Assembly: GCA_018114805.1 (NCBI GenBank)
Contig: CP073042.1
Location: 1,364,001-1,428,000 of the forward strand
Source: Candidatus Streptomyces philanthi
GTDB lineage: Bacteria > Actinomycetota > Actinomycetes > Streptomycetales > Streptomycetaceae
Direction of reading: 5' to 3'
Length of the DNA stretch: 64,000 bases
The notes under the pieces are model-generated. The model ran no database searches. It was not told where the DNA came from and saw only the letters and a program-made list of their open reading frames with translations. The position numbers and the translations under genes are program-made. Below, piece after piece: positions 1 to 8,205 of the stretch; within the stretch, counting starts at the first letter, position 1, and each line of letters opens with the position of its first letter.

Positions 1-150
1 CGCTTCCCGACCTTCACCAAGGTGGTCGGAAGCTTCGAGAACGGCTACGACCTGCGACTCGACACCCTCTTCGCGGCCGGCCTCACCGCACTCCTGGACG
101 GCCTGACGCCCCTCATCGAGGGCCGGACGGCGGGCTCCACCGCCCCGTAG
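1..150 (+). CDS. C-terminal fragment of a probable TetR/AcrR-family regulator
   Basis: The reading frame is open from the window edge and stops with TAG at 148-150, giving 49 residues. The segment has the pattern of the last helices of TetR-family ligand domains: a hydrophobic stretch, then a Phe-Glu-Asn-Gly-Tyr segment and a Leu-Asp-Thr-Leu...Leu-Leu-Asp-Gly-Leu helix. The helix-turn-helix lies outside the window, so the family call rests only on the C-terminal pattern and is an inference. A short GC-rich spacer separates it from the oxidoreductase gene. Confidence 0.5.
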   Translation, partial: RFPTFTKVVGSFENGYDLRLDTLFAAGLTALLDGLTPLIEGRTAGSTAP

Positions 151-247
151 CCCCCCGGCCCGCCCCGGCCGCGCGGGACCCACGGCGGGCCCCGGCCACC
201 GCGCGCGCCGCTTGCGCTCGAAGGGCGGCGTTGCCAGAGTTCTGGGC

Positions 248-1462
248 ATGGATGGCACCCACGGCACTGCCGACAAGGCACAGGTCAGCAGCGGAAACGG
301 CCCGGACGGCGGGGCCGGCGACGGCACTGACCCGGACGGCGGGCGGGTGAGTGAGGGCGTCGCCCCGCGACCACCGCTGACCCGCGACGGGCCGCTGCGC
401 GTCGGGCTCATCGGCTACGGGCTCGCCGGCTCGGTCTTCCACGCCCCCCTGGTCGCGGCCACCGGGGGGCTGCGCCTGCACACGGTGGTCACCTCGCGCT
501 CCGAGCGGCGGCGCGAGGCCCAGTACGCCTACCCGGACCTGCGGGCGGTGGCCGGCACGGACGAGTTGTTCGCCGCCGCGGACGAGCTGGACCTCGTCGT
601 CATCGCCTCGCCCAACCGCACCCACGTGCCGCTGGCCCGCGCCGCCCTGGAGGCCGGCCTCTCGGTCGTGGTCGACAAGCCGCTGGCCGCGACGGCCGCC
701 GAGGCGCGCGAGGTCAGCGCGCTTGCCGACGAGCGCGGGCTGCTGCTGAGCGCCTTCCAGAACCGCCGCTGGGACAACGACTTCCGCACCGTCGCCCGGC
801 TCGTCCGCGAGGGCGCGCTCGGCGACGTGCAGCGCTTCGAGTCGCGGTCCGAGCGCTGGCGGCCCCGACCCAAGGGCGGCTGGCGGGAGTCCGGCGACCC
901 GGCCGAGATCGGCGGCCTCCTCTACGACCTAGGCAGCCACCTGGTCGACCAGGCCCTGACCCTGTTCGGCCCGGTGACCTCGGTGTACGCCGAGTGCGAC
1001 GTACGCCGCCCCGGCGCCGAGGCCGACGACGATACCTTCCTCGCACTCACACACGCGGGCGGCGTCCGCTCCCATCTGTGGGCCAGCGCCACTACGGCCC
1101 AACTCGGCCCGCGCTTTCGGGCGTTGGGCAGCGCGGCGGGTTACGTCAAGTACGGGCTCGACCCGCAGGAGGCCGCGCTGCGCGCGGGGCGCCGCCCCGG
1201 GGACGGCCCCGGTTGGGGCGTGGAGCCGGAGTCCGCCTGGGGCCGGATCGGCGCCGGCGCCTCGCCGCTGGACGACCCCGGCGACGCGGTGCCGACGGAG
1301 CCCGGCGACTACCCCGCGTACTACGCCGCCATCGAGCGCGCCCTGCGCTCCGGCGGCCCCCCGCCGGTCACCGGCGCGCAGGCCGGCGCGGCCCTCGCCG
1401 TCCTGGAGGCGGCCCGCCGCTCGGCCACCGAGTCCCGCGCGGTGCCCCCCGAGCACCACTGA
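248..1462 (+). CDS. Gfo/Idh/MocA-family NAD(P)-dependent oxidoreductase
   Basis: This is a Rossmann-fold dehydrogenase of the family that includes glucose-fructose oxidoreductase and myo-inositol dehydrogenase. The nucleotide-binding motif VGLIGYGLAGSVFH opens the conserved part, followed by the VVIASPNRTH segment and the family's VVVDKPLA, in which the Lys-Pro pair is conserved. The C-terminal half is the usual GFO_IDH_MocA substrate domain. The frame is open from a TTG at 212, but the ATG at 248 is the simpler start. Either start leaves a Gly/Asp-rich leader of 40 or more residues before the Rossmann domain, which is unusual, and the true start may be later. Substrate cannot be inferred. 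It is convergent with the symporter gene across a strong hairpin. Confidence 0.88.
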   Translation: MDGTHGTADKAQVSSGNGPDGGAGDGTDPDGGRVSEGVAPRPPLTRDGPLRVGLIGYGLAGSVFHAPLVAATGGLRLHTVVTSRSERRREAQYAYPDLRAVAGTDELFAAADELDLVVIASPNRTHVPLARAALEAGLSVVVDKPLAATAAEAREVSALADERGLLLSAFQNRRWDNDFRTVARLVREGALGDVQRFESRSERWRPRPKGGWRESGDPAEIGGLLYDLGSHLVDQALTLFGPVTSVYAECDVRRPGAEADDDTFLALTHAGGVRSHLWASATTAQLGPRFRALGSAAGYVKYGLDPQEAALRAGRRPGDGPGWGVEPESAWGRIGAGASPLDDPGDAVPTEPGDYPAYYAAIERALRSGGPPPVTGAQAGAALAVLEAARRSATESRAVPPEHH

Positions 1463-1475
1463 GCCGCTCGGCCGA

Positions 1476-1510
1476 CCGACCGGGGGCGGGCGGCGCCCGC
1501 CCCCGGTCGG
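1476..1510. terminator. Bidirectional terminator hairpin
   Basis: Two perfect 16-bp complementary arms, 1476-1491 and 1495-1510, are separated by a 3-nt loop. It lies exactly between the convergent oxidoreductase (stop 1462) and symporter (stop 1519), so it probably ends transcription from both sides. There is no U-tract, as is common in Streptomyces. Confidence 0.8.
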
Positions 1511-1518
1511 CGTGCCGC

Positions 1519-3090
1519 CTATCCCCCGTCGGCGGCAGCCGCCTGGCTCGCCGGGGGCGGCTCGGCCGCCCCGACCGGCGCGCTGGCGGGCGGCTCCCAG
1601 TCGGCCAACACCTGGCCGTCCGGCCGCTCGTCCGCATCGCGGGGGCCGAGCAGGCTGACGGCGAGGGCGACGGCAAGGTTGACCGCGAGCGCGAGCAGCC
1701 CCGCGTTGACGCCCCACAGCGGATCGCGGTCGGTGAAGACCAACACCGAGACCAGCGTGGCGCCCACCACGAGCCCGCTCAGCGCGCCGTACAGCGTCAT
1801 CCGCCGCCACGCGAGGCCAACCAGCAGCATCGGCACGAGCTGCGCCATCCCCTCGTACGAGATGAGCGACAGCCGCACCAGCGTGTTCGGCGCGGTGTAC
1901 GTCAGGAGCAGCGCCAGCGCGCCCGCCACCACGACCACCACCTGCGAACCGAGCTTCTGCCGGCTCGCCAGGCGCGGTACGAGACCCAGCACGCTGCGGC
2001 CCCACATGGTGCCGATGACCAGCATGAACACGGCCATCGGCACGATCGAGGAGAGCACGGCGGCCACCCCGATCACCCCGACCGCCCAGGCCGGCAGCGG
2101 GTCCACGACCAGCTTGAACAGCGCCAGGTTCGACTCGGCGCCCACCAGGCCCGGCACCACGAACAGCGCCGCCATGCCGAGCAGCATCGGCACCAGGAGC
2201 AGCACGTTGTAGATCGGCAGGGCCACCGCGTTGCGCCGCAGCGTGTCGGCGCTGCGCGCACCGAGGTAGCCGGCGACGGTGGTCGGGAAGATCACCACGG
2301 TCAGCGAGTTGAGGAAGCTGGTCGAGACGAACCACCCCTGGTCCAACCCGCCCGACGCGTGCCCGGGAAAGGTCAGCCACTGCGCCTTCTCGTCCACCAA
2401 CCGGCCGAGGAAGTCCCCGTACCCGCCGAAGTAATGCACCGGCACGTAGCACGCCAGGAAGCCGAGGGTGCCGATGACCAGCACGTCCTTGAGCACCGAC
2501 ACCCACGCGCTGCCCCGCAGCCCGCTGACCACGACGAAGCCGGTGGTGATCGCGAATGCCAGGAAGTAGGCCCAGTTCAGGCTGATCGCCCCGTACGAGA
2601 TGGTGGAGACCACCACGCCCATGCCGGTGATCTGCAACTGGATGTACGGCAACAGGCACACCGTCGCGCCGACCGCCACCAGCGCGCCGAGCCAGGGCCG
2701 CCCGTACCGGTGCGCGACCATGTCGGTGATGCCCACCAGGCCGTGCCGCCGCGCGTACCCCCACAGCATCGGCCCGACCAGGTAGCCCACGGCGTAGCCG
2801 CACGACATGTACGCGATGACGTACAGCACCGGCGCGCCGACGTTGTAGCCCCAGCCGGCCGCGCCCAGGTAGCTGAAGCTGGTGTAGCCCTCGCCGGCCA
2901 TCAGCACCCAGATGAACGCGCTCCCGAGGCTGCGCCCGCCCACCGACCAGTCCGCGAACCCGCCACCCCGCTCGCCGCTGCCGCCCGTGCGCGTGGCCCG
3001 GCCGACGCGCACCGACAGCAGCCCGAGCACGACGGTGAAGACCATGAACGCGGCGAAGATCGAGGTGGCCACGGTGGCGTCGGCGCTCAT
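1519..3090 (-). CDS. Sodium:solute symporter (SSS family)
   Basis: A 523-residue integral membrane protein with about 13 hydrophobic segments, belonging to the sodium:solute symporter family (SSF). The first helix follows directly after MSADATVATS. The family signature region around YTSFSYLGAAGWGYN is present near residue 65, and further blocks such as GLRGSAWVSVLKD match SSS carriers. The C-terminal tail is hydrophilic, Ala/Pro-rich and cytoplasmic. The start at 3090 is fixed by an ATGA overlap with the upstream DUF3311 gene, a pairing typical for monocarboxylate/acetate-type SSS carriers. Substrate is not determined; a short-chain organic acid is the likeliest guess from the DUF3311 partnership. 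Confidence 0.92.
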   Translation of the reverse strand: MSADATVATSIFAAFMVFTVVLGLLSVRVGRATRTGGSGERGGGFADWSVGGRSLGSAFIWVLMAGEGYTSFSYLGAAGWGYNVGAPVLYVIAYMSCGYAVGYLVGPMLWGYARRHGLVGITDMVAHRYGRPWLGALVAVGATVCLLPYIQLQITGMGVVVSTISYGAISLNWAYFLAFAITTGFVVVSGLRGSAWVSVLKDVLVIGTLGFLACYVPVHYFGGYGDFLGRLVDEKAQWLTFPGHASGGLDQGWFVSTSFLNSLTVVIFPTTVAGYLGARSADTLRRNAVALPIYNVLLLVPMLLGMAALFVVPGLVGAESNLALFKLVVDPLPAWAVGVIGVAAVLSSIVPMAVFMLVIGTMWGRSVLGLVPRLASRQKLGSQVVVVVAGALALLLTYTAPNTLVRLSLISYEGMAQLVPMLLVGLAWRRMTLYGALSGLVVGATLVSVLVFTDRDPLWGVNAGLLALAVNLAVALAVSLLGPRDADERPDGQVLADWEPPASAPVGAAEPPPASQAAAADGG

Positions 3091-3284
3091 GACCGCCCCG
3101 GCCCGCGGTCGCCCCGCCAGGCCAGCCACACCGCGACCGGCGTCAGCACGGTGGCCACCACCATCCAGAACAGCAGGAAGGGCAGCCCGAACACGGTCGG
3201 GTGGACCCGGTTGACCAGCGGCAGCGCGCCCAGGTACAGCACGTAGGGCGCGAGCAGCCACAGCAGGGAAGATCGTCGCAGCAC
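3087..3284 (-). CDS. DUF3311 small membrane protein, symporter partner
   Basis: A 65-residue protein with two hydrophobic helices (LLWLLAPYVLYLGALP and FGLPFLLFWMVVATVLTPVA), as in DUF3311 proteins encoded next to sodium:solute symporters. The GTG at 3284 is preferred over in-frame starts further upstream because the frame above it is Arg/Pro-rich and not family-like. Its TGA overlaps the ATG of the symporter in ATGA, so the two are translationally coupled. It probably acts as an accessory subunit; no biochemical role can be read from the sequence. Confidence 0.82.
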   Translation of the reverse strand: MLRRSSLLWLLAPYVLYLGALPLVNRVHPTVFGLPFLLFWMVVATVLTPVAVWLAWRGDRGPGRS

Positions 3285-3817
3285 GGCGCCCGACCCTAGC
3301 CGCCGCACCCCCCGGGGGGCGCGGCGCCCCGCCTGTGGGGTGCGCGGTCGGGGTGCGGCGGAGCGGGGCCGCGTGCGCACGCCGGCGGGTTCCGGCCCCG
3401 ACGCGCCGCGCGATGACCGGGAACCCCATCGGGCGCCGCGCCCTTCGCATGACTGGTGGCCAGCCGTTACCGCATGCGACAGGCATCACGAGGGGTGCCA
3501 CGAGCAACGAGTTCGAAAAGCCAAACGAAAAGCGGCGACGAAATCGTATTTTGTGCCTTTCCTGCCGAAGGGTTGCCTATTGCGGGGAACGGGGATATTC
3601 AGCACGAGAAACGGGAGCGGGTAACGAGCACGTTCTTCTTCACGACGTTCGACTCACCATCCGGTACGGCGAATTCACCGTCCCACTCCTGTCGCCGCCG
3701 CCCTCCCCGACGCACCCGGAAGTCGTTCTCGCGCCTGACGGCGGGGCTTCCGGGAGAAGAGGGCCGGCTGGCGCCGATCACTCCTTTGCATCCGGCAAGA
3801 ATTCCAGGAGACGCGCT
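3285..3817. other. 533-bp intergenic region, divergent promoters
   Basis: This separates the divergent DUF3311/symporter operon and the collagen-like gene. The part from about 3500 to 3680 is clearly less GC-rich than its surroundings, which suggests a regulatory segment. Open frames cross it, but none has the third-position GC pattern or a family match. A candidate promoter is listed separately. Confidence 0.6.
3573..3601 (+). promoter_or_regulatory. Candidate sigma-70-like promoter for the collagen-like gene
   Basis: TTGCCT (3573-3578) and TATTCA (3596-3601) are spaced by 17 bp in the AT-richer part of the upstream region. The match is to the general vegetative consensus only; no transcription start is known. 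Confidence 0.3.
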
Positions 3818-4386
3818 ATGGCCTCACCGTCAGAGACACCGACCATAACCGTCACCGCCCAGGAGGACGCCCCCTCTCGCGGCGGCCGCGTTCCTCCCAC
3901 CGACCCGTCCTGCGGCCCCCGGGCCGACCCGCCCTGCGGGTGCCAGCCAAGGCAGTGCTGCTGCTGTTGCTGCTGCTCACCGCAACCGCCCGACGGCTGC
4001 CCGCCACGCCCGCCCGGCGGCCCCCAGGGACCACCGGGGAAGCAGGGCCCGGCCGGACCGGAGGGGCCGGCGGGGCCGCCAGGCCGCCGGGCCCGCGCGG
4101 ACTGGAGGGACCGACGGGGCCCGAGGGTCCACCCGGGCTGCCCGGGCCCGAGGGTTACCCAGGTCCGATGGGGCCACCGGGGCCACCGGGCAGGGACGGC
4201 AAGCCCGGCCCCGCCGGGCCGCGCGGGCCGGAGGGAGTCCCGGGCCCGTGCGGTCCCACCGGACCCGCCGGCCCCCGAGGCTGCCGGGGTCCCAAGGGCG
4301 ACCCGGGCGACCCTCCCAGCCGGGACTGCCTGCGCCAACTCATCAGGGAGTGCCTCACCGAGTTCGGGTTCTGTCCGCCCTGCTGA
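3818..4386 (+). pseudogene. Collagen-like Gly-X-Y protein with poly-Cys segment, one-base frameshift
   Basis: ATG at 3818 follows AGGAG at 3806-3810. The N-terminus is hydrophilic with no signal peptide, then comes a Cys-rich stretch containing seven consecutive cysteines ([13 protein letters not shown]), then a collagen-like run of about 33 Gly-X-Y triplets rich in GPP, GPE, GPR and GPA, and a Cys-containing tail ending [20 protein letters not shown]. The run is split between two frames near 4084: the first frame gives triplets up to GPAGPPG, the next frame continues at once with PPGPRGLEG. One additional C in the CC at 4084-4085 restores an unbroken repeat and a protein of about 189 residues. 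A fold as triple helix is inferred from the repeat; function is unknown. A strong terminator follows. Confidence 0.8.
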
Positions 4387-4461
4387 CCGCCCGCGCACCA
4401 GGTGGGGACGCCGCACCCCGGCACCCGCCGAGGCGCGCGCAGCGCCGGCGATCCGTCCGCG

Positions 4462-4499
4462 ACGACCGCCCCGGCCCGCAACAGGGCCGGGGCGGTCGT
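4462..4499 (+). terminator. Rho-independent-type hairpin after the collagen-like gene
   Basis: Perfect 16-bp arms 4462-4477 and 4484-4499 around a 6-nt loop, 76 bp after the stop codon. No U-tract. It supports 4386 as the real end of the collagen-like gene. Confidence 0.75.
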
Positions 4500-4653
4500 G
4501 CGTGCGCCGGCCGCCCCCACCCGGCCACTACCGGCGACGGCCCTCGCGGGGGCGGAGCCACGAGCCAGGCCCTCACCCCGGATGCCAGTAACCAGACCAC
4601 TTACCCCCATTGGCCTTGGTACGGCCACGATTGGCACGGCTACGGTCCGGGGC

Positions 4654-5482
4654 ATGCGCCTCCACGTGGTGACCGCCTTCACCGACCGACCGTTCGCCGG
4701 AAACACCGCCGGCGTATGCCTGCTGCCCGCCGGGCCCTGGCCGCAGGACGCCTGGATGCAGCGGGTGGCCGCCGAGATGAACCACTCGGAGACCGCGTTC
4801 GCCCTGCCGTTGCCCGCAGGGGACGAGGCCGACTGGGCCATCCGCTGGTTCGCCCCGCTCGTGGAGACCAACCTGTGCGGCGATGCCACATTGGCCACGG
4901 CGCACGTGCTCCGTACCGAGCACGACGTCCTTGGCGCCGTACGGTTCGCCAGCCGCCACAGCGGCACCCTCGTCACGCACGCCGGCGCGAGCGGCGGCAT
5001 CACCCTGGACTTCCCGGCCGCGCCCGGCACCGAGGTGCCCGTGCCGGACGGGCTGGTCGACGTGCTCGGCACCGAGCCGGAGGCGACGTACGGCACGGGC
5101 GCACTCGGGACCTGCTGACCATCCTGTCCGGGCGGTGACCCCCGACCTGGCCGCCATGGCCGAACTGACCCGCCGGGAGCGGCTGCGGGGCGTCATCATC
5201 ACCGCCCCACCGGCCGACGCGCACGCCCCACAGGGCCGGGGCTCGTCGTACGACTTCGTCTCCCGCTTCTTCTCGCCGGCCGAGGGCATCCTTGAGGACC
5301 CCGCCACCGGCAGCGCCCACACGGCCCTCGCCCCCTACTGGTCGGCGCGGCTCGGCCGGAAGCAGCTCACCGGGTTCCAGGCCTCCGCGCGCACCGGCGT
5401 GATCCACACCGCCCTGCACGGCGACCGCGTCCACCTCACGGGGAGCGCCGTCACCGTCCTGGACGGCACCCTGCACGTCTGA
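4654..5482 (+). pseudogene. PhzF-family epimerase/isomerase-like protein, frameshifted
   Basis: The protein begins MRLHVVTAFTDRPFAGNTAG, the typical PhzF/diaminopimelate-epimerase-fold N-terminus with the GN motif, and contains the SETAF segment carrying the conserved Glu and WFAPLVETNLCGDATLATAH. The second half, in another frame, has the family motif EDPATGSAH and a normal C-terminus. Between about 5106 and 5138 the conserved region passes through three frames (GTGALG, then DLLTILSG, then AVTPDLAAM). Each step fits loss of one G or C. Restored length would be about 276 residues, normal for the family. The reaction of most PhzF homologues is unknown, so no substrate is proposed. Confidence 0.85.
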
Positions 5483-5786
5483 GCCCGGCACCGCCGCGCG
5501 GTGGTCCCGCCCGCCCGTGGGCCCGTGCGGGTCCACGGGCGGGCGTACTGAGGGGCGGGCGTACTGAGGGGCGGGCGTACTGAGGGGCGGGCATGCTGGC
5601 TGGCGCGCGGGTCCGCTCCTCCCGGTACGCGCGGGAGGAATGCCGGGGAAATGCCGACCGACCGCGCTCAACTCCCTTATGCCTCCGCGCATATGACGCC
5701 ATACGCATTTGGACTTAGACGCGGTGGTCCGGGGGTCATAGCATCAAGAGCGTTCGCACCGGGAGACCAAGCGAGGAGCGCGCATC
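5483..5786. other. Intergenic region with 16-bp tandem repeats
   Basis: About 300 bp without a supportable gene. It contains three exact and one partial copy of the 16-mer GGGCGGGCGTACTGAG from 5537 to about 5599. The AT-richer stretch at 5660-5750 probably holds the promoter of the downstream secreted-protein gene. Confidence 0.7.
5537..5599. repeat. 16-bp tandem repeat, three and a half copies
   Basis: Units at 5537-5552, 5553-5568 and 5569-5584 are identical; a fourth begins at 5585 and diverges at CATGCTGG. It lies just after the PhzF-like gene. No coding potential. Confidence 0.9.
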
Positions 5787-6347
5787 ATGGTCGCCAGTCA
5801 TGTGGAAACCACTGTTGTGTCCCCGAAGAAGCGGGGAAATCCGTTGAAGGGGGGAATCAAGCGGGCGACGCTCGCGAAGTGCGTCGCCGTTTCCCTGGCC
5901 GCCGCCACGGTCGGCTTCTGCACACTGGGCACCGCGAGCGCCCAGACCCCCGAGCAGGCCCCGGACAAGAAACAGGCCGAGATCCTCGATCTCACGTTCC
6001 ACAACGAGCAGTACGCGGAGAACGATGTCGCCCCGTCGGGACCCAGCCTGGGAGACATGAACTCCTATTCCGGCTCGCTCGTCAAGGACGGCCGGACTAT
6101 CGGCCGGGGCGGCGGTACGTGCCAGGGGGTATACCTAGACGGCGCCAAGATGACGATGCAGTGCCTGGTCACCCTGAACCTTGAGGGCGGCTCGCTGACC
6201 ATGCAGTCGCTCGCGGTGAAGGAGTCCAAGACGGTCGAGATGGCCATCACCGGCGGCACGGGCGCCTACAACACCGCGCGAGGCACGGTGCAGTGGTGGG
6301 ACATCGGCGCGCCGATCGAGACGGTACGGGCCACCATCCTGCGCTGA
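5787..6347 (+). CDS. Secreted allene-oxide-cyclase/dirigent-like barrel protein
   Basis: A 186-residue protein with a long positively charged N-region, a hydrophobic core (CVAVSLAAATVGFCTLGTA) and an Ala-X-Ala type cleavage site before QTPEQAP, so secretion by Sec or Tat is likely. The mature part carries the AOC/dirigent-like eight-stranded barrel pattern, ending with the diagnostic ITGGTGAYNTARGTV loop. Such proteins are known in plants and in Streptomyces, where their role is undefined. Start 5787 has GAGGAG ten bases upstream. It stands alone between divergent or unrelated neighbours. Confidence 0.8.
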   Translation: MVASHVETTVVSPKKRGNPLKGGIKRATLAKCVAVSLAAATVGFCTLGTASAQTPEQAPDKKQAEILDLTFHNEQYAENDVAPSGPSLGDMNSYSGSLVKDGRTIGRGGGTCQGVYLDGAKMTMQCLVTLNLEGGSLTMQSLAVKESKTVEMAITGGTGAYNTARGTVQWWDIGAPIETVRATILR

Positions 6348-6505
6348 CGGGCATCTCACGCCCGTATTGACGCGCCACGGCCACCCCCGCCAGCAGCCTT
6401 CCCCCACGCACGGGGTGCGCTTGGCTGTTGGCGTGGGGCGGCGGCGATATCGCCGGGCGGGCTGCGGGGCGGGGGCGAATGCCCAACCGACGCGCCCCTC
6501 ACCAC

Positions 6506-6703
6506 CTAGGCGCCGAAGTCGCCCGCCTTCACACCCGCTACGAACGCCGCCCACGCCACCGCGTCGAACGCCAATGCCGGACCGTCAGGGTCCTTGGAGT
6601 CACGCACGGGAACGACGCCGGGAAATCCGGGGGCCACCTCGACGCAGTCGCCGCCGTAGCTGGACTTGCGCCACATCGCCGCGCTGAGATCGGGGGTGTT
6701 CAT
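6506..6703 (-). CDS. DUF397 domain protein
   Basis: 65 residues with the DUF397 hallmark: AMWRKSSYGGDCVEVAP, then VPVRDSKDPDGPALAF and a Trp-Ala-Ala-Phe helix. These small proteins are nearly always encoded directly after a DUF5753/XRE regulator in Streptomyces and are thought to act with it. The ATG at 6703 is preferred over 6712 because GGAAGGGG lies at proper spacing only for 6703. Here its regulator partner directly upstream is decayed, so this may be an orphan. Confidence 0.88.
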   Translation of the reverse strand: MNTPDLSAAMWRKSSYGGDCVEVAPGFPGVVPVRDSKDPDGPALAFDAVAWAAFVAGVKAGDFGA

Positions 6704-6710
6704 GTTGGCC

Positions 6711-7370
6711 ATCCCCTTCCATCACGTCTCTGATGAGAGCGAGAGCGGCGGACTCGTCGGCGGACAGGGCATCCGCCCGCGGCACATCGTAGGTCCGAGC
6801 ATGCCTGGCGATACTGGGCGTATGGGGGCGTACGAGATGCGCGTGCCGCGCCGGAGCGACCTGCACCCGGACGTTGGACTGCCGCCCTACGGACAGCAGA
6901 TGCGCGCACTGATCGCTCACAACACGCGGTCCGCCGACAACGGTACGGAGCACGCTTTCGTCGATCACGCAGAGGAACAGCGGTCCGTCCGGGTCGAGAA
7001 AGCGTTCTCGTCGACTGAGTCGCTCCCGTACAAGCTGCTTTACCTCAGCCTCGCTCAGGCTCTTCTGCTCGAACAACGCCCGTGCGTACGCCTCCGTCTG
7101 GAGCAGCCCGCGCCGTCAACTTGGCGTCCATCTCCGCCCGGCACTTGAACCAGTCCGGATGTACGGGCTACGCGGCGGCCCAGTCGATCTTCCCCCACAT
7201 CTCCAACACCAGCCCGTCGGCGCCCAACAGAGCGTCGAAGACCTCGGCATGCTTGCGATCCGGCGTGCGGGCGCCCGCTTCGAAGTGCCCGACGAGGGAA
7301 GTGCAAGCCCAGTTGGGGCCGCGCACAGCAAGCACCCGGGCACGGAGCCAGCCCTTCCACCGGCCCGTCG
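6711..7370 (-). pseudogene. Decayed XRE/DUF5753 regulator
   Basis: Fragments of a helix-turn-helix DUF5753 protein occur in order but in different frames. First comes the end of the HTH region (LVGHFEAGARTPDRKHAEVF, about 7320-7240), then DALLGADGLVLEMWGKIDW, a stop at 7168, PDWFKCRAEMDAKLTA, then LLQTEAYARALFEQKSLSEA and the following VKQLVRERLSRRERFL and VIDESVLRTVVGGP segments. About 60 residues of the central DUF5753 domain are missing before YDVPRADALSADESAALAL. Several lesions plus an internal deletion indicate true decay rather than one sequencing error. It would have been followed by the DUF397 gene in the usual arrangement. Confidence 0.75.
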
Positions 7371-7535
7371 GTCGCCGCGTCGGCCCCGAGGTGGCGACGA
7401 TCCCGGGGCGAGCCCGGGGAGCGGCGTCGGCCCGCCGCGTGGGACCCCACCGCCGCCCGTGACACCGCGAGCGCGGTCCCGCACACACCCCACCGGGCAG
7501 GCGTCGTACGCCGCTCCGTACCGGCCACCGCAGCG

Positions 7536-8129
7536 TCACCCCGTGCGCAGCGCCGCGAGCAGTCGCGCCAGCGCGGCCTTGGTGTGGTCCAGGCCTGCGG
7601 GGTCGGAGGAGGAGGCGAGCCACAGGGCGGCCTCGTTCATCGCCCCCGACAGGAGGTGGACCAGCGGCGCGACCGGCTGCGGGGCGATGATCCCCCGGTC
7701 GACGAGCAGGGACAGCGCGTCGGCGAGATGGCGGGCCGAGGCGGCCTCGTCCATCGCCCGCCACTGGCTCCACCCCAGCACGGCGGGCCCGTCGACGAGC
7801 ATGACCCGTTGGATGTCCGGATCGGTGGTCGCGGTGAGGAACTCCTCGCAACCGGCGGTCAGCCGGGCCCAGGGGTCGTCGTGGACCTCGGCGGCCACGG
7901 CGACCCGACGGGCCACCTCCTGCTGCGCCTCCTCCAGGACGGCGCGGAAGAGGTCCGCCTTGCCCGTGAAGTGGTGGTAGAGCGCGCCCTTGGTCACCCC
8001 GGCGGCCTGGACGATCTCCGCCAGGCCCACGGCCCCGTAGCCGCTGCCGGCGAACAGGAGCCTACCCTCCCGCAGCAGTGCCTGCCTGGTCTGCTCCCGC
8101 CGCTGCGCCCGGATGCCGTCCTGTCGCAT
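7536..8129 (-). CDS. TetR/AcrR-family transcriptional repressor
   Basis: The protein begins MRQDGIRAQRREQ if started at 8129, where AGGAGT lies just upstream; an open frame continues to ATG 8147, which would overlap the operator. The N-terminal helix-turn-helix has the canonical pattern (LAEIVQAAGVTKGALYHHF, then GKADLFRAVL). The C-terminal domain resembles the TetR_C family seen near antibiotic-resistance and glyoxalase-like genes. It is divergent from the VOC gene, and palindromic operators sit in the shared upstream region, so it probably represses itself and that neighbour in response to an unknown ligand. Confidence 0.9.
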   Translation of the reverse strand: MRQDGIRAQRREQTRQALLREGRLLFAGSGYGAVGLAEIVQAAGVTKGALYHHFTGKADLFRAVLEEAQQEVARRVAVAAEVHDDPWARLTAGCEEFLTATTDPDIQRVMLVDGPAVLGWSQWRAMDEAASARHLADALSLLVDRGIIAPQPVAPLVHLLSGAMNEAALWLASSSDPAGLDHTKAALARLLAALRTG

Positions 8130-8143
8130 CGCACTCCTCATTG

Positions 8144-8190
8144 ACATACCCGGGGTATGTGAATAGCGTCATTGACATACCGATGGTACG
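8144..8190. promoter_or_regulatory. Twin TetR operator in divergent promoter region
   Basis: The palindrome ACATACCCGGGGTATGT spans 8144-8160, and a similar imperfect site ACATACCGATGGTACG spans 8175-8190, both preceded by TTG. They sit between the TetR start (8129) and the VOC start (8206). Symmetry and position are those of TetR-family operators; binding is inferred. Confidence 0.7.
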
Positions 8191-8205
8191 CGAAAGGGTT
8201 CAGGC

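Noticed and set aside
929..3246. Long frames overlapping the symporter on both strands
   Set aside because: The symporter frame has clear membrane helices and family motifs; the others are shadows.
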